64,000 nucleotides of DNA from positions 3,968,501 to 4,032,500 of the forward strand of contig NZ_CP125378.1 in assembly GCF_034008635.1 (NCBI RefSeq), given 5' to 3'. The notes beneath the pieces were generated by a model. That model saw only the letters and a program-made list of their open reading frames with translations, was not told where the DNA came from and made no database searches. Position 1 is the first letter of the stretch. Every line of letters begins with the position of its first letter. The stretch is from Pseudomonas sp. P8_229. GTDB taxonomy: Bacteria; Pseudomonadota; Gammaproteobacteria; Pseudomonadales; Pseudomonadaceae. Position numbers and translations under genes: made by a program. Shown one piece after another: positions 1 to 6,333 of the stretch.

Positions 1-1164
1 TCGCGCATTCGGGTTGGAGGCGCGCTGCACGGTCATCGCCCAGAGATTGATGGTGGTACCCGATGCAACCCCGGCTTCCTTGAGTAGCGCCTTGGCTTTT
101 ACAGGGTCGTAGGGTGCGTCCTTGATATTTGGGTCATACGACCATTGCGCCGGCGGCAAGGCGTTTTGCGCCAGCTGGCCGGCACTCTGGTAGACAGCTT
201 TGATGATCGCCGGTTTGTCGATGGCCATGTCCAGCGCCTGACGGACCTTGAGCTGATCGAGCGGCGGGTGAGTGGTGTTGTAGGCGAGGAAGCCGAGGTT
301 GAAACCGGCCTGCTTGAGCACGCGCAGGTTCGGGTCCTTTTCCATCACTTCGATGTCGGCTGGGCGCGGGTAGCCGCTGACCTGGCATTCGCCGGTCTTG
401 AGCTTCTGCAGGCGCACGGCGGCGTCGGGGGTGATCGAGAAGATCAGGTTGTCGATCTTCACGTCTTCGGGTTTCCAGTAGGCCTTGTTGGCGGCGTAGC
501 GGATCTGCGAGTCTTTCTGGTAGCGCTTGAACACGAACGGGCCGGTGCCCACCGGTTTCTGGTTGAGGTCGGCGGCTTTGCCTTCCTTTAACAGTTGGGC
601 GGCGTATTCGGCCGATTGCACGGAGGCGAAGCTCATGGCGAGGTTTTGCACGAACGCGGCGTCGACGTTGTTCAGGTTGAAGCGCACGGTCTGGTCGTCG
701 AGTTTTTCGACCGATTTGATGGTGGTGTTCAGGCCCATGTCGGTGAAGTAGGGGGACTCGGCGGGGTAGGCTTTGCGAAAGGCATTGTCCGGGTCGAGCA
801 GGCGCTGGAAGGTGAACAGCACGTCATCGGCGTTGAGGTCGCGGGTTGGTTTGAAGTAGTCGGTGGTGTGGAATTTTACGTTTTGGTGCAGGTGGAAGGT
901 GTACTGGAGTCCGTCGCTGGAGACGTCCCATTGGGTCGCCAGACCGGGTTCGATGTCGGTGCCGCCGCGCTGGAATTGGGTGAGGCGGTTGAAGACGGTT
1001 TCGGCGGACGCGTCGAAGTCGGTGCCGCTGGTGTATTGGCTGGGGTCGAAGCCGGCGGGGCTGGCTTCGGAGCAGTAGACCAGGGTTGTGGCAGCGTTCG
1101 CTATGGGGGTGGTTGCGGCCAGGGCCAGGGAGATCAAGAGCGGTTTGAGGGTGGATCTTGGCAT
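1..1164 (-). CDS. Peptide ABC transporter substrate-binding protein, DppA-like (partial, C-terminus outside window)
   Basis: Periplasmic solute-binding protein of the SBP_bac_5 (DppA/OppA) family, which delivers di- or oligopeptides to an inner-membrane ABC permease. The ATG at 1164 opens a Sec signal peptide (basic MPRSTLK, hydrophobic core, cleavage after ANA near residue 24). The mature chain then reads LVYCSEASPAGFDPSQYTSG, typical of DppA-like proteins. Exactly 388 codons are present; the usual length is about 530, so the last quarter lies left of base 1. The permease genes would be expected downstream, outside the window. The peptide specificity cannot be read from sequence. Confidence 0.88.
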   Translation of the reverse strand, partial: MPRSTLKPLLISLALAATTPIANAATTLVYCSEASPAGFDPSQYTSGTDFDASAETVFNRLTQFQRGGTDIEPGLATQWDVSSDGLQYTFHLHQNVKFHTTDYFKPTRDLNADDVLFTFQRLLDPDNAFRKAYPAESPYFTDMGLNTTIKSVEKLDDQTVRFNLNNVDAAFVQNLAMSFASVQSAEYAAQLLKEGKAADLNQKPVGTGPFVFKRYQKDSQIRYAANKAYWKPEDVKIDNLIFSITPDAAVRLQKLKTGECQVSGYPRPADIEVMEKDPNLRVLKQAGFNLGFLAYNTTHPPLDQLKVRQALDMAIDKPAIIKAVYQSAGQLAQNALPPAQWSYDPNIKDAPYDPVKAKALLKEAGVASGTTINLWAMTVQRASNPNAR

Positions 1165-1315
1165 GGAGTCCCCGGGTAGATTGGAGGTGGTTGTGTTTTT
1201 TAGGGTAGCGGGGATTTGGGGGGCTTCGGAAATATCGTTTTTCTTGTTTGGGTGTTTGTCTCGGTATATCTGGGGTGTGTACATATCCGTTGCTGCGGTA
1301 ACGGCGGCTTGGGGT

Positions 1316-1600
1316 TCCGCCCTTACGGCGGGTCACTTTTTCCAGACGCCGAAAAAGTAACCAAAAAGGCTTGCTCCTGCGTGCGGCCCGCTCGCTGGGG
1401 CTCGGGGTCCCTTCGCTCCGGGATCGATCCGGGCGCAGCGCCTACGGTTTGCTTCGCTGCACCTCCTCTCACTGTGTTTGGCTTCGCCAAACGGTCGCTG
1501 CGCTCCCACGCCCGGATCAATCCCTCCGCTCAGCCTGCCGACGTCGCCCGTGGATCAAGATCAAGAGCTGCAGCCGAGCTTGCGCTCATCCTGTTGAGTG
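1316..1600. repeat. Long dispersed intergenic repeat (fluorescens-group type)
   Basis: Part of the 970-base gene-free stretch 1165-2137. It has a characteristic composition with broken inverted repeats (for example GGGTCCCTTCGCTCCGGGAT, and TTTGGCTTCGCCAAA) and overlapping open frames on both strands with no convincing ribosome site. I recognise this as the type of several-hundred-base non-coding repeat found in many copies in fluorescens-group genomes. The copy number here was not checked. The remaining bases 1165-1315 show nothing I can support beyond the dppA-like gene's upstream region. Confidence 0.5.
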
Positions 1601-1686
1601 GGGCGGCTGCGCCGCATGGGCTTACACAAATCAAAACTGTGGAATCCAGCCAGCCGACTATTCTCTTGCAGGCTGCATGCGATCCA

Positions 1687-1795
1687 TTTGTAGGAGTGAG
1701 CCTGCTCGCGATGGCTGCCTGCCTGCCGACCAATCTCTAACAGACCACACCCAATCCCACTGTGGGAGCGGGCTTGCTCGCGAAGAGGCCCGCCC
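1687..1795. repeat. Two REP elements in direct orientation
   Basis: Two copies of the Pseudomonas REP core lie in the same orientation: TGTAGGAGTGAGCCTGCTCGCGA from 1689, and TGTGGGAGCGGGCTTGCTCGCGAA from 1761. REP elements of this kind are mobilised by RAYT transposases encoded elsewhere and sit at gene ends. No RAYT gene is present here. Confidence 0.85.
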
Positions 1796-1867
1796 GGTCA
1801 CCCAATCAGATTGGCCTGTTTAAAGTCGTTTCAAATAACCAGAACCTTCCCACAAGGTTTTCAGGTT

Positions 1868-2132
1868 GTCCGTCGGACGCCGGCTCTCTGGCCTTGGGTT
1901 GTCGCTGAAGATTCAGCGATCGGGCGTGAGAACCCGGCAGTTCATAGTCATTCAGTGCCATACCCGCATAATTGCCGCCAGCCAGTACGCTGTATGCAAT
2001 TACGTTATGGCGGCTCTGTGCGGGCAGACTTTTGTCTGGCCGGGTGCCTATGACCGGTTTCTCACCCCGCACACAGCTGCCACCTCTTCGTCGTGTGAGA
2101 AACGGCTTGAGGTGGCCCAACGTCATAGGTGA
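1868..2132 (+). promoter_or_regulatory. Highly structured 5' leader of the DUF6124 gene, with masked Shine-Dalgarno
   Basis: About 260 bases directly upstream of the DUF6124 start hold many perfect complementary arms. They are GTCC 1868-1871 with 1875-1878; TCGCTG 1902-1907 with 1914-1919; CCCGCA 1963-1968 with 2019-2024; GCCGCCA 1974-1980 with 2008-2014; CAGAC 2025-2029 with 2034-2038; TGTGCGGG 2017-2024 with 2066-2073; CCTATGAC 2047-2054 with 2122-2129; GTTTCTCAC 2057-2065 with 2095-2103; and GCCACCTC 2079-2086 with 2109-2116. Several interleave (pseudoknots) or compete for the same strand. Arm 2122-2129 contains the AGG of the ribosome site. This is what a cis-regulatory RNA looks like. 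I do not recognise a named family. Confidence 0.65.
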
Positions 2133-2137
2133 AATGC

Positions 2138-2500
2138 ATGTCCAAGCCAGTCCCAGATCCACCGCTCGAACCCACAACCCCACTCACCGAAGCCCTCCAT
2201 GCCGAAGACCTCGCGAAAAACCGCGAAGCCATAAAACGCGCCCTCGATTTCTACCTCAGCCCCGAAGCCGCAAAACCGCGCCCACCCAGTTCTATGTTCC
2301 TCGTCCACCCGGGCATCGACACCGAAAGCCTGTTGGCCCACGCCTGTGAGTCGCTGGCCTCGGCCAACACCATGGCCAGTGATTTCGCCGATCAGCTCAG
2401 TCGCCCGCAGCGCAATACGGCGCTGGCGATTCAGCAGATCATCATGCTGGCCGAGCTGGCGGTGAACCGGGCGCTGGATCGGGTTGATCCGCAGGCTTGA
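2138..2500 (+). CDS. DUF6124 family protein
   Basis: A 120-residue soluble protein of the Pseudomonas DUF6124 type. It has a disordered proline-rich start (PVPDPPLEPTTPLTEALHAE), then helices around AIKRALDFYL, a loop of about ten residues, and a C-terminal helical half with MLAELAVNRALDRV. There is no signal peptide, membrane segment or catalytic motif. I chose ATG 2138 over GTG 2129 because AGGTGA at 2127-2132 sits at a workable spacing before it. No function is known to me. The unusual part is the long folded leader upstream, which can hide the ribosome site. It is a single gene, followed by a REP pair and a terminator. Confidence 0.75.
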   Translation: MSKPVPDPPLEPTTPLTEALHAEDLAKNREAIKRALDFYLSPEAAKPRPPSSMFLVHPGIDTESLLAHACESLASANTMASDFADQLSRPQRNTALAIQQIIMLAELAVNRALDRVDPQA

Positions 2501-2515
2501 GAACGCGTCATCGTT

Positions 2516-2588
2516 TTTCGCGAGCAGGCTCACTCCCGCAGAAAATCGCATTCCAAATGTGGGAGCGAGCCTGCTCGCGAAGGCGTCG
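2516..2588. repeat. Inverted REP pair
   Basis: Two REP cores face each other: TTCGCGAGCAGGCTCACTCC from 2518 and TGTGGGAGCGAGCCTGCTCG from 2559, about 20 bases apart. They could form one long hairpin in the 3' tail of the DUF6124 transcript. Confidence 0.9.
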
Positions 2589-2613
2589 GATCTTTCACCA
2601 CAAATTCCAGGCA

Positions 2614-2652
2614 CAAAAAAACCGGCGATCATTCACTGATCGCCGGTTTTTC
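2614..2652. terminator. Bidirectional intrinsic terminator
   Basis: A perfect 12-bp stem (AACCGGCGATCA 2620-2631 with 2637-2648) has a 5-base loop. It is preceded by a run of A and followed by a run of T, so it can end transcription from both the DUF6124 gene and the convergent SIMPL gene. Confidence 0.92.
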
Positions 2653-2669
2653 ATTCAGCCCGCATCAAA

Positions 2670-3389
2670 TCACTGCATCAACACTTCGATCGAGCCATCG
2701 GCGGTCAGGCTGACCTGGCTGGTGCCGGCTTCGACTTCAGGCGTCACCGGTGCTGAATCCATGCCGGCGGCTTTCATCATCATCATCGGGGCGCGCATGT
2801 ACGGTTGTGGGTAGCCGTTGCTGTTGAGGTTCAGGTTGACGATTTTGTAGCCCTTGCCGCCCAGGGCATCGGTGGCCAGTTGGGCGCGGGCCTTGAAGGC
2901 GCTGACGGCTTCCTTGAGCAGTTTGTCTTCGCTGGCCTTGCGGGTCGGCTCGGCGATGGCGAAGTCCATGCCGCCCATTTTCAGGTCGGTCAGCAGTTCG
3001 CCGGTGAGTTTGGACAGGGCGGCGAAGTCGGCGCTTTCCAGGCGCAGTTCGGCGCGTTCACGCCAACCGGTGATCTTCTGGCCTTTAGTGTCGTAGATCG
3101 GGTAGCTGTTGCGGCTGCCCTGGCGCAGGGTGATGTCCTTGACTTGCTTGGCCTGGGCCAGCGCCTTGTTCATGGTGGTGCTGACGTCGGCGGCGAGTTT
3201 GGCCGGGTCGGTGTTTTGCTCTTCGGTGTAGAGCGTCACGATCATCAGGTCGCGGGCGACTTCCTGGCTGACTTCGGCGCGCAGGGAAATCTGGTTGTAG
3301 TGCAGCTCATCGGCGGCCAGGGCCGGAAGGCTGGCGACACTGCCGACGGTCAGGGCGAGAAGGGCGGCGCTGCGGCGAAAGGTGTGCAT
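2670..3389 (-). CDS. SIMPL (DUF541) domain periplasmic protein
   Basis: A 239-residue protein with a clear Sec signal peptide (MHTFRRSAALLALTVGSVASLPALA, cleaved before ADELHYN), so periplasmic or outer-membrane associated. The body matches the SIMPL/DUF541 family (YggE, BP26/Omp28). It has a strand-rich half with VARDLMIVTLYTEEQ, the conserved stretch around GWRERAELRLES, and a helical C-terminal part before a methionine run (MRAPMMMMKAAGM). Family members are linked to oxidative-stress tolerance or signalling, and the biochemical role is unsettled. It appears monocistronic and converges on the DUF6124 gene. Confidence 0.85.
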   Translation of the reverse strand: MHTFRRSAALLALTVGSVASLPALAADELHYNQISLRAEVSQEVARDLMIVTLYTEEQNTDPAKLAADVSTTMNKALAQAKQVKDITLRQGSRNSYPIYDTKGQKITGWRERAELRLESADFAALSKLTGELLTDLKMGGMDFAIAEPTRKASEDKLLKEAVSAFKARAQLATDALGGKGYKIVNLNLNSNGYPQPYMRAPMMMMKAAGMDSAPVTPEVEAGTSQVSLTADGSIEVLMQ

Positions 3390-3848
3390 GAAGGCTCCTT
3401 GAATAATGCGCAGGTGTTGGTTCGTCCCTGCGTGAAACCATCAGACTCTAGCTTTTATGCCCGGGTTCGCCCAGTTACAACTTCTATACAGATGCAGGGG
3501 GCTGCTGCGCAGCCATTCGCGAGCAGGCTCGCTCCCACAGGGGCATGTATTTCTGAGCTGAGAGGAATCTGTGGTGAGGGGATTTATCCCCGATGGGTGG
3601 CGAAGCCGCCCCAAATGCTGCAACCAGATTTATTTCAGGAGAATGGGGTTGCAGATTTTACGACTGCTGCGTAGCCGATCGGGGATGAATCCCCTCACCA
3701 CAGTTGATCTCCTCAACCTTGGGAATTGCATGCGAGTAGCCGAATTTACCGCCAGCGCCATGTGGTCGTTTGCCGCACTTTCGCCTCTCGGGGTCGCGGC
3801 TTGGTTATACTCCGTGCGATCCGCCTGGAGCGCTCATCAGGAGAGCTC
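3390..3848. repeat. Intergenic region with a REP core and a 137-bp inverted-repeat element
   Basis: This 459-base gap separates the divergent SIMPL and roxS genes. One REP core (TTCGCGAGCAGGCTCGCTCC) starts at 3519. A larger palindromic element follows: TGTGGTGAGGGGATTTATCC from 3570 mirrors ATCCCCTCACCACA ending at 3703, and inner arms ATCGGGGAT and ATCCCCGAT also match. A -10-like TATACT at 3806-3811 and a GGAGAG ribosome site before 3849 suggest the roxS promoter is right of the element. Confidence 0.75.
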
Positions 3849-5111
3849 ATGCTCGCCCCCGTACAACTGACTTCCGCCACTCGCCAGAACCTCTGGCGGC
3901 TGACTTTCATCCGCACCCTGGTACTTGCCGCGCAGGCCGGTTCCGTAGGCCTGGCCTACTGGCTGCAATTGTTGCCGTTGCCGTGGGTGCAACTGGCGAT
4001 GACCCTCGGCTGCTCGATTCTGCTGTGCGTGTTCACCGCCGTGCGTCTGCGCACATCGTGGCCGGTGACCGAGCTCGAGTACGCCCTGCAACTGGCCTGT
4101 GATCTGGTGATCCACAGTGCGTTGCTGTATTTCTCCGGCGGTTCGACCAACCCGTTCGTGTCCTATTATCTGGTGCCGCTGACCATCGCCGCGGTGACGT
4201 TGCCGTGGCGTTACTCGGTGATTCTGTCGGGTATCGCGCTGGCGCTGTACACCGTGATGCTCACGCGTTTCTATCCGCTGGAAACCCTGCCGGTCGCCCG
4301 CGAGAACCTGCAGATCTATGGCATGTGGCTGAGTTTCGCCCTCGCTGCTGCGGTGATCACCTTCTTCGCTGCGCGCATGGCCGAAGAGCTGCGCCGTCAG
4401 GAGGAGTTGCGGGCGATTCGTCGCGAAGAGGGCCTGCGTGATCAGCAGTTGCTCGCTGTCGCCACTCAGGCCGCCGGCGCCGCCCATGAACTCGGCACGC
4501 CGCTGGCGACCATGAGCGTGTTGCTCAAGGAAATGCAGCAGGATCATCCCGACCCGATGCTGCAGGACGATCTGAAGGTGCTGCAGGATCAGGTCAAACT
4601 GTGCAAAGAGACCCTGCAACAACTGGTGCGCGCCGCCGAGGCCAACCGACGTCTGGCAGTAGAAATGCAGGATGTCACCCAGTGGCTCGACGAAGCGCTG
4701 AACCGCTGGCACCTGATGCGTCCGGAAGCCAGTTACCGCTTCCACCGCCTCGGCCAGGGCAACGTGCCGCGCATGGCACCGCCGCCGGACCTGACTCAGG
4801 CGCTGCTTAATTTGCTCAACAATGCCGCCGACGCCTGCCCGGAAAATCTCCAGGTGACGTTGGACTGGGACGCGGAAACCGTGACCATCAGCATTCGTGA
4901 CCACGGCGCCGGTGTGCCGTTGGCCATCGCCGAACAGATCGGCAAACCGTTTTTTACCACCAAGGGCAAAGGTTTCGGCCTGGGCCTGTTTTTGAGCAAG
5001 GCCAGCGTGACACGCGCCGGCGGCTCAGTGAAACTCTATAGTCATGAGGAAGGCGGCACGCTCACCGAGCTGCGCCTGCCCCACGGCGCCCGAGGAGACC
5101 AACATGAGTGA
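3849..5111 (+). CDS. roxS: Redox-responsive sensor histidine kinase, RegB/PrrB/RoxS type
   Basis: A membrane sensor kinase of 420 residues that would phosphorylate the adjacent RoxR. The N-terminal half holds about six hydrophobic segments. The loop GGSTNPF at 97-103 is the GGxxNPF signature of RegB-type kinases, linked in that family to quinone sensing. The dimerisation/phosphoacceptor helix reads AAHELGTPLAT with His213. Cys252, in VKLCKETL, matches the redox-active cysteine of RegB. The ATPase domain has the N-box NLLNNAADAC, G1 DHGAGVP and G2 GKGFGLGLFLSK. ATG 3849 has GGAGAGCTC upstream. Its last 8 bases overlap roxR, implying coupled translation. In pseudomonads this pair tunes respiratory oxidases and redox balance. 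Confidence 0.9.
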   Translation: MLAPVQLTSATRQNLWRLTFIRTLVLAAQAGSVGLAYWLQLLPLPWVQLAMTLGCSILLCVFTAVRLRTSWPVTELEYALQLACDLVIHSALLYFSGGSTNPFVSYYLVPLTIAAVTLPWRYSVILSGIALALYTVMLTRFYPLETLPVARENLQIYGMWLSFALAAAVITFFAARMAEELRRQEELRAIRREEGLRDQQLLAVATQAAGAAHELGTPLATMSVLLKEMQQDHPDPMLQDDLKVLQDQVKLCKETLQQLVRAAEANRRLAVEMQDVTQWLDEALNRWHLMRPEASYRFHRLGQGNVPRMAPPPDLTQALLNLLNNAADACPENLQVTLDWDAETVTISIRDHGAGVPLAIAEQIGKPFFTTKGKGFGLGLFLSKASVTRAGGSVKLYSHEEGGTLTELRLPHGARGDQHE

Positions 5112-5664
5112 CGAAATCCAAGTCGAAGGCGAAGAACTGCCGCATTTGCTGCTGGTCGACGACGACGCGACCTTCACCCGAGTGATGGCCCGTGCCATGG
5201 CCCGCCGTGGCTTTCGCGTCAGCACCGCAGGTTCCGCCGAGGAAGGTCTGACCATCGCCCAGGCCGATTTGCCTGATTACGCCGCGCTGGACCTGAAAAT
5301 GGACGGCGACTCCGGCCTGGTGCTGCTGCCCAAGCTGCTGGAGCTGGACCCGGAAATGCGCGTGGTGATCCTCACCGGCTATTCGAGCATTGCCACCGCG
5401 GTCGAAGCGATCAAGCGCGGCGCCTGCAACTACCTGTGCAAACCGGCCGACGCCGACGACGTACTGGCCGCGCTGCTCTCCGAGCACGCCGACCTCGACA
5501 GTCTGGTGCCGGAAAACCCGATGTCGGTCGATCGTCTGCAATGGGAGCACATCCAGCGTGTGCTGACCGAGCACGAAGGCAACATCTCCGCCACTGCCCG
5601 CGCCCTGGGCATGCACCGCCGCACCCTGCAGCGCAAACTGCAGAAGCGCCCGGTTCGTCGCTGA
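5104..5664 (+). CDS. roxR: Response regulator, RegA/PrrA/RoxR type
   Basis: A two-domain transcription regulator of 186 residues, partner of RoxS. The receiver domain starts with LLLVDDDATF; Asp63 (ALDLKM) is the phospho-acceptor. Thr in ILTGYSS and Lys in YLCKPAD complete the active site. After a short linker, the C-terminal Fis-type helix-turn-helix reads ISATARALGMHRRTLQRKL, with the basic tail KRPVRR, as in RegA/PrrA. ATG 5104 was chosen because GAGGAGACC lies upstream; a further in-frame start would run deep into roxS. It ends before a strong hairpin terminator. Confidence 0.92.
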   Translation: MSDEIQVEGEELPHLLLVDDDATFTRVMARAMARRGFRVSTAGSAEEGLTIAQADLPDYAALDLKMDGDSGLVLLPKLLELDPEMRVVILTGYSSIATAVEAIKRGACNYLCKPADADDVLAALLSEHADLDSLVPENPMSVDRLQWEHIQRVLTEHEGNISATARALGMHRRTLQRKLQKRPVRR

Positions 5665-5702
5665 GAGATTTTCTGGTCGGATAGGCTGGACTGAATTAAA
5701 CG

Positions 5703-5729
5703 GGCGCTACCCTGCATTCGGGTAGCGCC
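5703..5729. terminator. Bidirectional hairpin between roxR and a convergent hypothetical gene
   Basis: GGCGCTACCC 5703-5712 pairs perfectly with GGGTAGCGCC 5720-5729 around a 7-base loop. The T-run is weak on either side. The hairpin lies exactly between two convergent genes. Confidence 0.75.
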
Positions 5730-5735
5730 TTGGGT

Positions 5736-6062
5736 TCAAGGTACAACCGTGAAGAGCGTTTTTGGCGATGTGTATTGTTTTTCACCCAGAGTCGCTTTGC
5801 ATTGCGCGTAGAGTTTCATTCCTAACCACGTTTCCACGATAGCTTTTGGTACCGTGAGAAGGAGCTCGTTCTGTTTACCGACTTTCTGTTCGGATTTGAT
5901 TTCGGAGTCATATCCGATCCAGCCAACATCGATATCAACCTCAGGGTTATCGGACGAGAATATGAATGTGGCCCCCGAATCACTCAGCTCACTGAAAGAC
6001 AGTTCGCCCTTCTTGATCGAATCGCTGGTTGGAGCATTAAGCGGGTTTTCTTCTTTTTTCAT
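5736..6062 (-). CDS. Hypothetical protein of 108 residues
   Basis: I do not recognise this protein. It has an acidic, lysine-rich N-terminus (KKEENPLNAPTSDSIKKGEL), no signal peptide and no membrane segment. The middle is strand-rich (GATFIFSSDNPEVDIDVGWIG) and a helix (VPKAIVETWLGMKLYAQC) precedes a short tail. This suggests a small beta-sandwich. ATG 6062 follows AAAGGA at a good distance; an upstream in-frame TTG (6068) is too close to that site. Codon use and base composition are AT-richer than neighbouring genes, which hints at recent acquisition. A perfect 18-base palindrome lies about 105 bases upstream. Confidence 0.6.
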   Translation of the reverse strand: MKKEENPLNAPTSDSIKKGELSFSELSDSGATFIFSSDNPEVDIDVGWIGYDSEIKSEQKVGKQNELLLTVPKAIVETWLGMKLYAQCKATLGEKQYTSPKTLFTVVP

Positions 6063-6166
6063 GACCAATTCCTTTCGTTGTCAGAGGAGTAATCTGCTCT
6101 CCTGATTCACAGCGAAATTGCTTACAGGAGGCCGTTGCAGTCGATCAGCCTGAATCACCCCCCTCT

Positions 6167-6184
6167 ACTGTCAACTTTGACAGT
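6167..6184. promoter_or_regulatory. Perfect 18-base palindrome, candidate operator
   Basis: ACTGTCAA 6167-6174 and TTGACAGT 6177-6184 flank CT: a perfect inverted repeat of operator size between the divergent hypothetical gene (start 6062) and the ABC exporter (start 6334). The cognate regulator is unknown. The dyad could serve either gene. Confidence 0.5.
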
Positions 6185-6278
6185 CCCGATGAACGGTACG
6201 TGCGCTCGCGGCGATGCTGAAACCCCTATGAATCTGAACAATCCCTGAATGAGCCAGTCCCACTCTGGCGATAAAACG

Positions 6279-6300
6279 AACCGATCAACTATGATCGGTT
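6279..6300. promoter_or_regulatory. Inverted repeat 33 bases upstream of the ABC exporter
   Basis: AACCGATCA 6279-6287 pairs perfectly with TGATCGGTT 6292-6300 across ACTA. It sits just before the start codon at 6334, so it is either an operator or a leader hairpin. A T-rich stretch follows it, so a weak terminator is also possible. Confidence 0.45.
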
Positions 6301-6333
6301 TGTGTCTGTTCTTTTCTTTATCGAGCCTTTTCC

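Noticed and set aside
1216..1823. Long overlapping frames on both strands between the dppA-like and DUF6124 genes.
   Set aside because: They have no start signals, run through REP cores and a dispersed repeat, and their peptides are low in normal composition.
1806..2183. A 125-residue open frame on the minus strand over the DUF6124 leader.
   Set aside because: The same bases form many perfect helices and sit directly before a real gene. The frame has no ribosome site, and its open state follows from the leader composition.
5044..5103. An upstream in-frame start for roxR, 20 codons earlier.
   Set aside because: It has no ribosome site, lies deep in roxS, and adds residues (RKAARSPSCACPTAP) unlike the RegA family.
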